Assembly (NCBI GenBank): GCA_963513935.1
Contig: OY740777.1
Span: 11,457,092-11,521,091 of the forward strand
From: Aphrophora alni
Lineage: Eukaryota > Arthropoda > Insecta > Hemiptera > Aphrophoridae
Length of the DNA: 64,000 nt
Direction: 5' to 3'
Each line of letters begins with the position of its first letter. The first letter of the stretch is position 1. Position numbers and translations under genes: made by a program. This document shows, piece by piece, positions 51,574-63,690 of this stretch. The notes below the pieces were generated by a model that saw nothing but the letters and a program-made list of their open reading frames with translations, ran no database searches and was not told the origin of the DNA.

Positions 51574-51897
51574 AATTTTATTTTTATACATTTTTCGGAC
51601 AATTGCCATCATTTGTGTGTTTAAAATCAAAACACGACGTTTCAGGAATAAGAATCAATTCCCGTTATCAAGTGACTAAAAACTAAAGAAACATGAAACT
51701 AGAAACTAAGCCTATGTAAGAAGTAAAATTAAATAAGAATACCACCAACCTTAATATCTAAGCTTGCATCCAGAGCTAAAACTGAGAAGTCAAAAAACAC
51801 AATCACGGTAACACACAACTAACGTCAAATACGTGTTGTTGTATCAAAGATACAGCAACAAGTGACAAATGTCCGAAAAATGTATAATAATAAAATT
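51574..51897. mobile_element. TIR-bounded element carrying a Penelope-like motif
   Basis: Terminal inverted repeats with ACATTTTTCGGACAATTG (left, 51574-51608) and CAAATGTCCGAAAAATGT (right, 51863-51897). Inside, the minus strand reads TTGATAACGGGAATTGATTC then TTATTCCTGAAACGTCG, i.e. a stem GGAAT/ATTCC closed before GAAACG, like the other hammerhead-like motifs. Related short copy at 2804-2876. Confidence 0.7.
51633..51670 (-). other. hammerhead-like motif, degenerate core
   Basis: Minus strand: TTGATAA, CGGGAAT, loop, ATTCCTG, then AAACG. The stem GGAAT/ATTCC is perfect, but the CUGANGA box has two changes. Confidence 0.3.
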
Positions 51898-51939
51898 GAA
51901 CTTCCATCATTAACAAATAACTTCAAACAGATAACAATT

Positions 51940-54160
51940 GTTATCGAATTTTGTTGAACTATATCCATTAACAACTTAAATAATTTATATTCGTCGTTAT
52001 TTTTAAGAATACCAAAATTCTGATGTAAAAGAAAAAATCAACAAATTATTCACGTTATGAATGTCATCTATAATAGGTTCTACCAATTTTGTTAAAATTT
52101 TTGTTGAATTTTAAAGTTTAATATCAATCTGCAATGAAAAGAATAGTGTTCAGGAATAATTAGTGAAATATACAAATTAAACTTTATCGCTCTTATTAAA
52201 AATTCGATGTAAATACGATATTACTGCACAAGCAAAGCAAGATCATGCTGCATCTTATTAATAAATATTTCTTATTTAATAAATATTATAAATCTGTTTA
52301 TTTATTTATTTTTTTAAATTAAAACATAGGTACTTTTGAATATATTCACAAAAAACCAATAATAAACTTTACAAGGAAGTTTATAATTTTTGTTTTGTGA
52401 ATTAGGTGGTTGAAAAAGTAAGTATAATATTTTTTTCCCAGATTATTTAGTAAATATTTATACATTTTTTTTCGTAAATAACACCCAAACCTTTGAGCAG
52501 CATTCTTAAACCAAGCTGTCAAAAACCACCAGATTCATACGCCAATCATAAATCATAATCTTATGCAAAGTTTTGCTTCAAGTGTCGCCATTTTTCTTAG
52601 CGTGTTGTTATAAATAATGTATCGCAGCGAGTCTTGTATTATTTAGCATAATGCTCTCCTCTTCTACCCACCCACTCAAGTCTTTTAGACTAGACGGTGC
52701 AAATTGCACTCCAGACATGCAATCATTATTCTCTAGCCTGCATGATGTGTTCATCTAGGCATTGCACACCTAATGAATGCTATTAGTCAATCTTCTTTTC
52801 TCCATCTTTATTACACTGTTCATGCTAAATTTCACATTTCAAGGTTGAATTTCAAATGTATATATTTCAAACCATTTCTTATGTCTGTCGTGGGTTTATA
52901 AATAAATTAGTTGTGAAATGGTAAATTAATGGTTGGATTTATTCAAGCAATGAGTTTTATCTCAATTGGAGAATATATACATTATACATGAACGCATGTA
53001 GTCGAAACTCAAGACTTTTATTAATATAATGTTTTAATATTCATAATTAAATTATATTTGTTTAATTAAATATAATATTTTTAAAAATAATAATTTTCAC
53101 CCATTTTCTCTTATTTTTTTGGTTAACTTATTAAAATTACACAGGTCCTTGAAATTGATGATACAAAACATATATTATCTACGTTTATTTGGGGGGGGGG
53201 GTTTATATTTTGATTACAATTTTCACAACTATTTATCCACTTCTATTGAAAGTGTAAAAAGATTTGATAAAATTAACCACGCTTATGAAAACGACATTAC
53301 AAAGAAAATCCAAGTCTCAAATAGGTATTTTTTATAAAAAACGATTTTGAATGTTTAAATACTGACTGAAGAATAAATTCGAATGAAATATTAACGCTTT
53401 ATTTTAACTTTATATTATAAAACAATACATTATTTTTAATAAGTACTCACTTTTAGCTCTAACTCTACCAATCAGAAATGTCTACAAAATTTAAAAAATA
53501 TATATTATATTTATAATAAATGAAAGAAAACATTCTCAACATACAACTTATAAAGAACAGAGCATAAATTTTAATTATTTTATTCATTTGGTAGGCCTAT
53601 CTAATTATTTTTATTATCTTCATTCAATTCGCATAAACAATTTCTATTTTCTCACATTTGTTGAAATCGAAAGTAAAATTTACCTTATATGAGTACTTTT
53701 TTCTTCTAAACAATTTAATAAATTGTAAGTCGAACAACTATCGCCAACTTCAATCATGTTTATGATGGAATAAGAAAATTGAATGGTGGTATAGAAACGA
53801 AGTACTTTATTAAAAGTTAATTTTCTGTAACAAAATATTGATGAATAGGCTACAGTTTGTAAAACAAAAATAAATGTTCTTTTGTTTTTTAATTGCAATT
53901 TTTTATGAAATCCAAAATGATTTAGAATCCAAGGTTGACATATTATGCTGTTATTTAGTTTCACTTGTTTAGTCATTTGAAGCTAAATTCTTATCAGCTG
54001 ACTTAGAATTTTACATTTAAAAAATTTAATGAAAACTACCTTTGTTACAATAATTTTTTAATTCATCAACATTAGAATTCACATCACTATCGTAAAAAAC
54101 GTCAAGATCTTTTATCAAACAATGCATGAAGTTTCGCTAATTACTTTGGCATTTCACCGC
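51940..54160. other. intronic non-coding stretch
   Basis: AT-rich, no gene recognised. A G11 run lies at 53191-53201. The 98-codon frame at 53680-53976 (minus) shows no domain. Confidence 0.4.
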
Positions 54161-54169
54161 CAGATATCT

Positions 54170-54420
54170 CCACCGACACATTGATTAGGTTACTTACAGG
54201 TCCGTCCAATTAAAGGGAATGCGCGCCCACTGACGGCGTGTTTCTTTATTTCTAATTTAGTGTTAAACCAATAAAGCAAACCAACAGGAGATCCATCCAG
54301 ATCGTGGGTCTGTCAGTCTATCCTCAAGCTATGCATTACCATTACATCCGATTCCCGCTTTATCTCTATATTTGCACCTTTCGCTCGCTTCGCGACCCGT
54401 GACTGCGCTATTATTTACGC
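54170..54420. promoter_or_regulatory. GC-richer island, candidate enhancer
   Basis: High GC for this window, with AATGCGCGCCCACTGACGGC, AAACCAATAAAG, CCATCCAGATCGTGGGTC and CGCTCGCTTCGCGACCCGTG. The palindromic TCGCGA and CG-rich core are unusual here. No frame or repeat. Confidence 0.3.
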
Positions 54421-55377
54421 TCATTTGACTCTAGTTTTAATCTAGGTCTAGATGAAGTCTATTGTTCTTGGAGTGTTTAAGTGTAAAGCGCAATCTCCGG
54501 TGGAAATAGACGTGTAAACTCGGTTTTTTCTCTCGCTAAAACGTTATTTGTATAATGGAGCGTTGGTATACCTGAGAGAAATTTCGGATTAATACGTCTC
54601 AAGATGGGTTTACAGAATAAAATATTAAACACGTATTCTAGGCAAGGTAAGAAGCCGTGGTAGCCAAATAGGAGTGATAGTAATTCGCTGTCAATCTACA
54701 ACGCAAGGGCAAAAAGGTATTTGTAACTATCTCCATATCTAATATACAGTTAACATGGATTAACTATTTATTTTGGAACCGTTTGTCAACTACTCCACTC
54801 ATACATCTCTCCATCTTGCAGTCCTAAAGAAAATAATAAAGTTATTCTGTAATTTCCTTTTTTTTTATTCGCATGTTGGTAAAGGAAATATTGAAACTCC
54901 AATTAACATTTATTTATTTATTTTTATATATATATATTTTTTTTATATATAATCATAAAGTCATCATGACGGAAGACTGGTTTCAACTACTTTTTTAGTG
55001 TTTATCTTCCAGTTCATATGACATTTTGTGTTTTCAACAATTGATAGTTTAAGTGTTTATGAACAATACCCACCTGTTTATCTTTAAATTTCGATAATAA
55101 AGTGGTAAGGTGCAAACGGCACCATGGATCAGTTTCCTACTGGTATCTTGCTAATATAAACTGTATCGTAAACTTTTCAATGAAATCAAGATTTTATATT
55201 TATTACGTTTAAATTTTATACTTACTTTGACAGTTTTGTTTTAATTAACTTAAAATAATATAGTTATAGATTCAATTAAATCGATAAATTGAAGCCAGCT
55301 TTATTGTATGCATTCATTCATTTTAGACTCGAATATGTTATTGAGTGTTAAGAGGCAGCAGATTTTAACTACACTGA

Positions 55378-55849
55378 AGGGTCAGTCCGTTTGAAAGAAA
55401 TCAACACACTTAAATTTAAAAAAAAATTACTTGACCACCTCAGAATTTGACGAAATTTGGTATGAAGGTAGTCCTCATAGAGATTAAGAAAAATGCCTTT
55501 TTTCCAAATATCTCAAAAGGTTTCAAAATTAGGGCTACGTAAAGTATCACATAAGCCATGAAAAAAATGTAACCGACATTATTTTGAAATCGCTGTAGCT
55601 TATCTCCTAATTGAGCGAGAGAGGTAGGAGTAGTGTCATTTTACTCAGTTTTAAATCCTTTTTCTTTTGATGTACAACACAACATTTTTTGTTATAAAAA
55701 GTTTTTTTAGACTCAATTAAAAATTTTGCTTTTGATTTTCTCAAAACATGCATTTTTGAAATTTTAAAAAACAATCCTATAAATAGTTCATAATTTTGGT
55801 AATTGATTGTCAAAATTGGAGGCTAATGGGTTTTATAGTTAAATAATAA
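55378..55849. repeat. left terminal inverted repeat of the transposon
   Basis: Pairs with 57713-58161. The outermost 19 bases differ from the right end at only a few positions, but several small indels lie further in, so insertion is not recent. Confidence 0.85.
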
Positions 55850-57702
55850 TAATAATAACAAAGTTTTATTAAACTGTTAAGTCATCCTACCCTCTACAGA
55901 TTTTTTAACTATTATTACATTAATCATGAACTTAAAATTAAATTTTTACCACTTAAATCCTTGACAAACGTTATGACTAATTCATGATTTGGAAGTTTTT
56001 ATGGCTTCTTCAGATTTTATTACATAAATCCTTCCTTGTAGGAGTGGTGGGAGACTTTGCACAGTACATCAGTCAATGATATCCACAATGTCAGGTTTTT
56101 CTTGGATATAAAAATGATGATGAAGGACCAACAAGATGTAGAAATGTCACTTTTAGTTCTTCTTCATTCTTCTGCAACACATATGCAAGCCAACACTTTC
56201 GGCCATATCAGGCGGTTATATCCACAAACGTCTGTCATTTGTAGTTTTTAAGGATATTTTAGCATGGTCACTGTTTCCTTTATCGTATCTTCAGAGAATA
56301 TTTTTACACATAGGCTATCTTTGATACAATTGAATTTACAGGTATATAAGCATGATATTTCTGTGTCCCCTTAATAGTTACTGCTTGGCTGAAACGGTTA
56401 CTCAGACTCAGCCTACTCATCTTGTGCAGAGAAGGTGAAAATAATTCCAGATACATTTTAAACTGCCCATTCATAAAGTTGGATAGGTGTTCAAATTTGG
56501 TCATCATTGTAGGCTTGCTCTTGCAGCAAGTCTCTTCACCAAGCCCCCAACTCCATCACATGGTTCTTTTCCATGTGGAGCAGCGGAAAATTGCCATTCT
56601 GCCTCTACACCAAAGTCTTACTTATGATAACATAAGTTTATGAAAATTTTCTTATTTTTATATTGCGCAGCGCATCCATCTGAGTAAAAAAAAACTTTTT
56701 GGTACTGATTGAAACTTTGTTGTCAAGATTTCTACAAGTTGTTTCTGGAATGTATACACAGAAACAGTATTATGCTCCAAACATGGTGAAATTACAACAA
56801 CAACTTAATGTTTAACCTTATTATTCTCTCTGAAGTAAACCACAAATGGGCGTATTGTCACATGATCACTTGCCCAGTGGTATCTTTGAACTTCGTCCTG
56901 AATGATAATATAATTTTCAGAGAAATCTAGATTTACTACAAACTCAGACTTTTTAATATTTTCTTTTTGTCATTAATGAATGATGAATTCTTCTTTTAAA
57001 TAAAAATCATGTTTTTTTGAAAAAGGTCAGTTTATCACAGAAAATATCTATAAAACCCTATTAGATTTCTGGAAAGTTTCGAACTACAGACACTAACTGA
57101 CGATAAGCGACATTTTCTATAAAATTTTCTTCAAAAGCCTCTCAATGATATTGCGAATTGGGGCAACACCTAAGCTTTCTGTACATTCACTTGTATAGCA
57201 ATTAATGTTTGGTGGATTACACAGAATTTTTACCAAACAGTGTTTATAAGTATTTAGTTGTCCATTTGTCAAAGCTCCTAATTTCGTATTTTCTACCATT
57301 AACTTTAAGTTCTAGTAGGTTGTGCATACGCAGACTGAATGTGTACCACTTTGGTCTGCCAGTATGCAATGCTTTGGTTGAAGCTCGGTAAATTTTGTAA
57401 AAACCTTTTTTAATATCTGAGAATTTTACCGTAAGCAATAAGTAAGCTTCCTTCAGAATACACAATATTAGTCGTTTCGGCATTTTTGTTTTAATTCCAT
57501 TCAAATCGACTACAGTCAAACAGTCCTTAATACCAGGCATTATTCTGCTTATATCATCACTTACATACAATGATTTAATGGTATCGACAATAGCTCTTGA
57601 AAAAGCCTTTCCAGGGTTTGGGTTAGGGCTATCTAAAACACCCTTTTCATTTGATTTTTTTTTGCATGTTTGACCATATAATTTGGTGCATTTGGTACAC
57701 AC
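55850..57702 (-). pseudogene. frameshifted transposase, about 600 codons originally
   Basis: Reading starts MCTKCTKLYGQTCKKK at 57702 (a CxxC-type cluster) and stays open to 57244, through DDISRIMPGIKDCL and PKRLILCILKEAYLL. It continues after frame changes with CNPPNINCYTSEC at 57190-57228, LDFSENY and QDEVQRYHWAS near 56870-56935, YSDGCAAQYKNKK near 56650-56686, EAEWQFSAAPHGK and CDGVGG near 56545-56600, and a further block at 56304-56507. At least one in-frame stop (after CYHK) and a frameshift at a T9 run (near 56695) disable it. The Asp of LDFSENY and of YSDG are plausible catalytic residues of a DDE/RNase H-like core; the third acidic residue was not identified. Strand is the same as Ubx transcription. 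Confidence 0.85.
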
Positions 57703-57712
57703 GTTTTAAAAT

Positions 57713-58161
57713 TATTACTTAACTATGAACCCATTAGCCTCCCTTTCTGAAATTTCGAAAATCACTTACCAAATGTATAAACTATTTATTATATTTTTTT
57801 TTTTCAAAAATGCACTTTTTGAGAAAAAATCCAAATTTTGAATTGAGTCTAAAAGATTTTTTTTCACAATAGATTTTGTGTTGACATGAAAAGAAAAAGC
57901 ATTTAAAACTGAGTAAAATGACACCACTCCCACCTCTCCAGATCAATTAGCAGAAAAGCTGCGGCGATTTCAAAATACGTTGGTTACGTTTTTCCCGCGG
58001 ATTTTGGGATACTTTACGTAGCCCTAATTTTGAAACTGTTTGATATATTTGAAAAAAAAATGGAATTTTTCTTAATCTCTATGTCAACCTTCGTACCAAT
58101 TTCATCAAAATCTGAGGCGGTTAAGATTATACCCTGTGTTAGTTTGATATGGAATGACCCT
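57713..58161. repeat. right terminal inverted repeat of the transposon
   Basis: Complement aligns with the left TIR from AGGGTCA to GGAGGCTAATGGGTTCATAG. The transposase start codon lies just inside its inner edge. Confidence 0.85.
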
Positions 58162-58169
58162 GAAACCAT

Positions 58170-60590
58170 ATATTTGCATAATTAAATCAAGAAATAAATC
58201 CCACCCTACCTCTTTTACAACTTAAAAATGTAAACTTTATAACACTCGTTTGTGTTCAAAAATTATTAAAACTGTTTTTTTTATAAGAAGTGAAAACTAA
58301 TGGTAAGGATTACCACCACTACGGCAGCCATAGTAAAACTGAGATGACCTAAAGTTAAAGTTTATTAACTTTAAATATTTTAAATCTACTTGGGCATCTA
58401 ATTAATTGTGTTTCCTTTAATGTTTTGACTTATTATAAGTCTAACATAATTGACTTACTAATGAATGTAACAATACGATATACATTTTTTTTCTATATGT
58501 AAATTTGCAATCAAAAGATATTCCAATAAATATTGAAATCGGAGAAGTTTATTAAACTAAAACAAGCGATTTCCATCTTTCAACTCCAGTGTAGGTCTTA
58601 TAAAGACATACTATATTGCGATTACCCGGTACTCCTACGGTCTGCCCCCCGCATCGCAGTATTTAATAGATATATTACACGACAAATGAATAATTCAACA
58701 AATACAATATTATTAATTATTGCATTACAGTTTCTAAGTCAATTAGAGAGAAAGAAAAGGGCGGTCGTTTTGAAGTACGATCTATAACAATTTGCTGTCG
58801 GCTGTCCAGACGTACCTCCCGTAATTACAGTCCATTTTATAACTTGATCATAAAGTTTTGATATTCGACTTCATCGAGAAAGTTGTACTTAGGGTTGAAC
58901 GAACTTTTGAATTCTAAATAAACTATGTATCAGGGTTAATTGGATTTCTAATACCAAAGCAGGTGAAACGATTCCGATAAAAGTCCGGCCATTTTATGAA
59001 AGGTTGAAATTAAAATTGATCTTGGATCAAGATGGCGGAATGATTGGGTTAAGTTTCATATGCAAGAGCATCTGCTAGGGTAACGATTTGTAAATGAAAA
59101 CATCACTTTCGTTTTGAGTATATTATGCGAATATAGATATCAGTAATAAAGACTTTAATAGTGGTGCAGAAAGGTGTTGCGTTTAGAAAGTTGTCTGCAT
59201 TTTAATAACTGTATGTTGTTCATTTGGACATGTGAACAATTAAGTAGGGGTATCGATTATGATTACAAGACAAAAAATATTATTGAAACTTATAACAAAA
59301 ATATTATAATATTATTTTATTACATCTTTAATTGAAATTAATATTTTTTAATACTTTATGCAATAAAAACATATTCTTATTTTTTTAAATAAGTTAATTA
59401 TTTAATGACTTTTAATGGTTTATAAAATAAACAAAAATATAAATATCTAAACATTTTTAATTGTTATGATAAAACCTAAATGTCATTAAATAGCCTATTA
59501 AAAACTTTAGGAGATTACCTTAATAATTATGTTTATAAAATTATGTACAACAAGTCAATTTAGAAATTAAAACAATGCAAATGTTTGAATTTTACGTATA
59601 TTTATCATCGTTTGAAAGAAAACATATATTCTATCAACAATCAATTTATTACGACCAAAACATAATTTAAATTTAAATTGAAATCTTCGATTGTTTACAT
59701 GTACTCAAACCCTCGACTGCAATCGAATTTTTGTTATTTTTATTTTGACGATATTTTAAATTAAAGGTTCACAATTTAGTAAAAATTTGTAAGATATTAA
59801 TGAAGATTTACTTTAAATCACATTTCAATAAATTAAATTTTAATTTTGTATATTTTGTGTTTGGTGGATAATCATAAAGACATAATAAAAAGTGGAACAC
59901 TATATTATGTTATTAGTTGAGGGAAAAAAAAGTTTCATTCCGTAACTGGAGAAATAGACCAGCTTTAGGTTTACAATTAAGAACACGTGATTGTTTAAAT
60001 ATAGGGACAGGCCTATGTGGCTGTTTAATTTCAATGTTAGCCATAATTAAACAAAAAATAATATTTACAACTATAAAGAGAAATGTACAAACATCTATTT
60101 TATATCCCCGACAACATAAATGTATAGATAAACTAATTGAAACTGTGTCATTATTTTTAATATAATATTATCTAAATTACTTTTTTTTGAAAAGCGTTGA
60201 AAGAAATATCAACCAGCAAATAATATCCGCGGAACATGCTCTTCTTATTTATTACAGTAAAACATGCTAATGTGTGGGAAGCTACTGTGCAGTATATGTA
60301 ATTATAAATTACCTTAAATTATTTAAAAACTTCACTCACGCCCACTCATACGAGTGCGTGCTCGTAGATTTAATATTTCCACAATGTAATTATAAATACT
60401 AGGCGCCAATATGTAAAATTAAATAATTTAAATTTCAAACTATTTATAACGTTTATCAGGTTATGTTTTAACCAAAATCTAGACAAAGTTAGGTCGGAAA
60501 TGTTTACACCTGTTGAGTTTGGTAATTGTCAGCTGTTCAAAGAAGAATGAAAAAAGTAGCCTATAAGTGGATGTAAAAATGAAATAAACG
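58170..60590. other. intronic non-coding stretch
   Basis: No gene recognised. A GC-richer patch at 58610-58830 includes TACCCGGTACTCCTACGG and TTATTAATTATTGCATTACA, possibly regulatory. The 82-codon frame at 59917-60165 has no domain. Confidence 0.4.
58988..59038. promoter_or_regulatory. two PHO/YY1-type sites
   Basis: GCCATTTT at 58988-58995 and, on the minus strand, CCGCCATCTTG at 59028-59038, a full-length match to the YY1/PHO consensus. Pairs of PHO sites are typical of PREs, but GAGAG is not adjacent here. Confidence 0.3.
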
Positions 60591-60599
60591 AAGATAATT

Positions 60600-60960
60600 G
60601 CAGGTTTATAAAACTTTATTAATCGTACTGATACCTCGGTGAACAAGTTGAGGGAGGGGGGGAGGTAACGTCGGCCGGTTAAACAAGAATAAGGAGTTGT
60701 TCGGGAGGAGGGAGGTATAAAAAGCAGCGTCTCATTGTGAAGTCAAGGGGGATTCGCACAGCGTTCATTAGAGGAGAAATGATACGTGCAGTTGCACTTT
60801 TGATGCATCTCCGCTATTGCACATGCGCTCGTCTGGCTTTTACACATCATTAAAATAGTTGCAAGTCGAGGATAAGTCTTATGGAGACGCCGCCACCGGT
60901 GATTGCCACTACACTCGTTTAATTAAGTTGGGCATTGAGGAATTGATGGTATGATAAACG
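60600..60960 (+). promoter_or_regulatory. GC-rich island with a TATA-type promoter, candidate intronic transcript start
   Basis: GTATAAAAAGC (TATA box at 60716-60725) lies in GC-rich DNA (GGAGGGAGGTATAAAAAGCA), with TCAAGG at 60743-60748 about 29 bp downstream as a possible start. Further downstream are TGCAGTTGCACTTTTGATGC, GCACATGCGC and ACGCCGCCACCGGTGATTGC. A TATA box of this quality in a GC-rich context is unusual in this window. It would drive transcription antisense to Ubx. No open frame of note follows, so a non-coding transcript or simply an enhancer is possible. Confidence 0.4.
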
Positions 60961-60983
60961 GCAGGAAGAAGTTAGAAAATAGT

Positions 60984-61745
60984 AATTTACGACAAAATCA
61001 TTATAGTTGGAGAACAATTATTGTTAATTAGTACATTCTGTGTAAGATCATTATGAAGTAGTGACAAAAAAATTTAACGCTTGTACAAAACAATAATTAT
61101 AAAGTAACGACAAAAATCAATAATGTTTACAAACAATAATTATAAGGTAGCGACAAAAATCAATAATGTTTCAAACAATAATTATAAAGTAGACGAAAAT
61201 CATTAAAGTTGGCGAACAATTATTGTTAATTAATACATTCTGCAAACAATAATTATAAAGTAACGACAAAAATCAAGAATGTTTACAAACAATAATTATA
61301 AAGTAGCGACAAAAATCAATAATGTTTCAAACAATAATTATAAAGTAGACGAAAATCATTAAAGTTGGCGAACAATTATTGTTAATTAATACATTCTGCA
61401 AACAATAATTATAAAGTAGCGACAAAAATCAAGAATGTTTACAAACAATAATTATAAAGTAGCGACAAAAATCAATAATCTTTCAAACAATCATTATAAA
61501 GTAGACGAAAATCATTAAAGTTGGCGTACAATTATTGTTAATTAATACATTCTGCAAACAATAATTATAAAGTAGCGACAAAAATCAATAATGTTTACAA
61601 ACAATAATTATAAAGTAGCAACAAAAATCAGTAATGTTTCAAACAATCATTATAAAGTAGGGAAAAAATCAATAATGTTTAAAAAAACAATAATTAAAAA
61701 ACAGACGAATATCATTAAAGTTGGGGGGAAATTATTATTAATTAG
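60984..61745. repeat. tandem array with 156-bp higher-order unit, rich in TAATTA
   Basis: Built from a short module, ACAATAATTATAAAGTAGCG plus ACAAAAATCAATAATGTTT, used two or three times, and a second module ending GGCGAACAATTATTGTTAAT plus TAATACATTCTGC. The latter starts GGCG at 61211, 61367 and 61523 (156-bp spacing), with diverged edges at 61009 and 61723. Each higher-order unit carries about four TAATTA homeodomain cores. Confidence 0.95.
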
Positions 61746-61749
61746 AATA

Positions 61750-63470
61750 CAACACAATTAATAAATTCAATGTAAAATTATTATTTTATTAATAGTTGGT
61801 TAACAATACTAAAAATCAGGCGAAAATAAAAAAAAAGCAATTATTTTTACTAGACGAATAAAATAAATCCATTTGGGGAATAATAATTGAATAAAGTTGA
61901 TTAAAAATTTCAAGGATCGAAATAAATTAATAACATCTGTTAACAATACTTATGTATAAAGAATTTTTACTTGGATTGCTTGTTTAAAAATGCACTAAAT
62001 AATTAAAAATCCAATGCGATGTTTTAATCAGTTTTATCTTGTTTGAATAATATTATAATATTCAAATTCTCCAACTAGGATACCTTACCAGTACAAAGTC
62101 CAGTCTAATTATTATATACATTTATGAAGTGTAATTGTATATCCTGTAATTTCAAAATAATATTTCATGAAACATGCACATCGACAAGTAGAAAGTTTAA
62201 AGGAGAAAACTAGTTTACATAGTTGTTGCCGGTACTTGCTATGAAAAAATCAGTTTAAAATAAATATATGTAAATTAAGAAATAAATTATTGAATAACTG
62301 AATGTAATGAGAATATTATAAAAGATTTAGAAAATTATTCATTGAAATTTTTAAAATATTTCTCCGTCATTCTTAATGTAGGAACTTTAAGGAACTTCTT
62401 AATATTTTCAAAAATAAAAAAGTAACTTCTCAATTCCGAAAATATTACATTTTATAAGTTTAAGGTTTGCATAAATTTATTTCAAAATTAGAAACTAAAT
62501 TTATTTTTAAAAACCAATTTATTATTTAATATAAACAATTAATATTATTTATCAATCTCAATCTAAATCATTTTTTGTTTACCTATATGTTATAAAAGGA
62601 ATGGAATATAAAAATAAAAATATATAAAAGCAAAAAATATATTATTTCAAAGGAAGTTTTATAGAGAAAAGCAAACATTTTCTTTTGTTCAAGAATTTTA
62701 AACAGTTTGTAATAAACCTAATAATATTAATATTTATTAAATAAAATTACATTTTTTTAAACACCACTTGTGTGACTTATGCTGTTTCTCTTGATATTAG
62801 ATGTTTTTTTTTTCAGGAACAACACAGGCAAACAAACCCAAATCAAGAGATAAAAATATTTAATTTAATTTGAAATACATAGTTATGAAAGTCAACCATT
62901 TTCTTGGCGAATAGTAAATATGGAGAAGTACGGTGGGTCGACATCAGCATTCAGGGCAAGACGAGTGATACAGGTCCCTAATTGGCTATATAACCGGAGA
63001 CCAAAACAAGCGACCAGTTTTTACTGAACCAATCCCCGACATCAGTCATGTTGCAATGACGGACGGCATGAAATAAAAACAAAACAAAAGATGAAAAAAA
63101 AAATCATAATAAAAAAATTGGAATCATTACCAATTCGAAAACGAGAACGTTGAAGACGATTTTTTTCCGTTGTTGGAAAAATTCTCAACGTTTGCCCTTT
63201 TTAGACACCGCGAGAGTGTTTCTATTTAATTGGATAAAAGTCTCAAGAGACTTGGATAAGAAACTTGTCTAGACCGATTCCAGTTTTTGCTCAACCGAGT
63301 AACATGTTCCTGCGAGTCACCGAACGCTGCTCTTTTAATTTCAATTCTAAAGATTTTTCTTCAAAACTCATATTTACTTGCAGAAACATTCTATTCCCAA
63401 TCACCACGATTTCACAACGTGTAATTTAGTTTTCAACTCGTCAAAAAACCTACCAAAATCATTTCCAGAC
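61750..63470. other. intronic non-coding stretch
   Basis: AT-rich to 62800, then mixed composition with TGCAATGACGGACGGCATG near 63050 and A-rich runs. No gene is seen. Confidence 0.4.
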
Positions 63471-63479
63471 TCTCGGATT

Positions 63480-63690
63480 TATCGGCAATGTAATTGCATA
63501 ATTTGAATCTGAAGGCGTTTTCTCACACTCGCAAAAAAACAAAACTGTAATAACATGCAAGGCTCCCTGACAGATAATCCGAGGCCAGACCGCAAATACC
63601 TCGGGATCATGTGTTCCACCCGTCTACTCACGCTCCTTATTTATTGCTCAGTAGCCGGGCTTTTTAAAATACGACCGGATTCGTCATTTT
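63480..63690. promoter_or_regulatory. GC-richer island, candidate enhancer
   Basis: Contains CCTGACAGATAATCCGAGGC, CAGACCGCAAATACCTCGGG and CTTATTTATTGCTCAGTAGC. No frame or repeat; TTTATTG and TAATCC are homeodomain-type words. Inference only. Confidence 0.25.

Larger units (their letters stand above)
55378..58161. mobile_element. DNA transposon with long (about 450 bp) terminal inverted repeats
   Basis: The element starts AGGGTCAGTCCGTTTGAAA and ends with the complement of AGGGTCATTCCATATCAAA. Left TIR is about 55378-55849, right TIR about 57713-58161, alignable over their length (shared GGGCTACGTAAAGTATC, GTGTCATTTTACTCAGTTTT, GGAGGCTAATGGGTT). Between them lies one decayed minus-strand transposase gene beginning 11 bp inside the right TIR. 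A target-site duplication is not clear (only GA/GA at the edges). The TIR start GGGTCATTCC and the protein resemble an element type I recall as widespread in arthropods and cnidarians; I cannot assign its superfamily. Confidence 0.9.

Noticed and set aside
56057..56643. Plus-strand frames inside the DNA transposon
   Set aside because: They are shadows of the minus-strand transposase, which carries the recognisable motifs.
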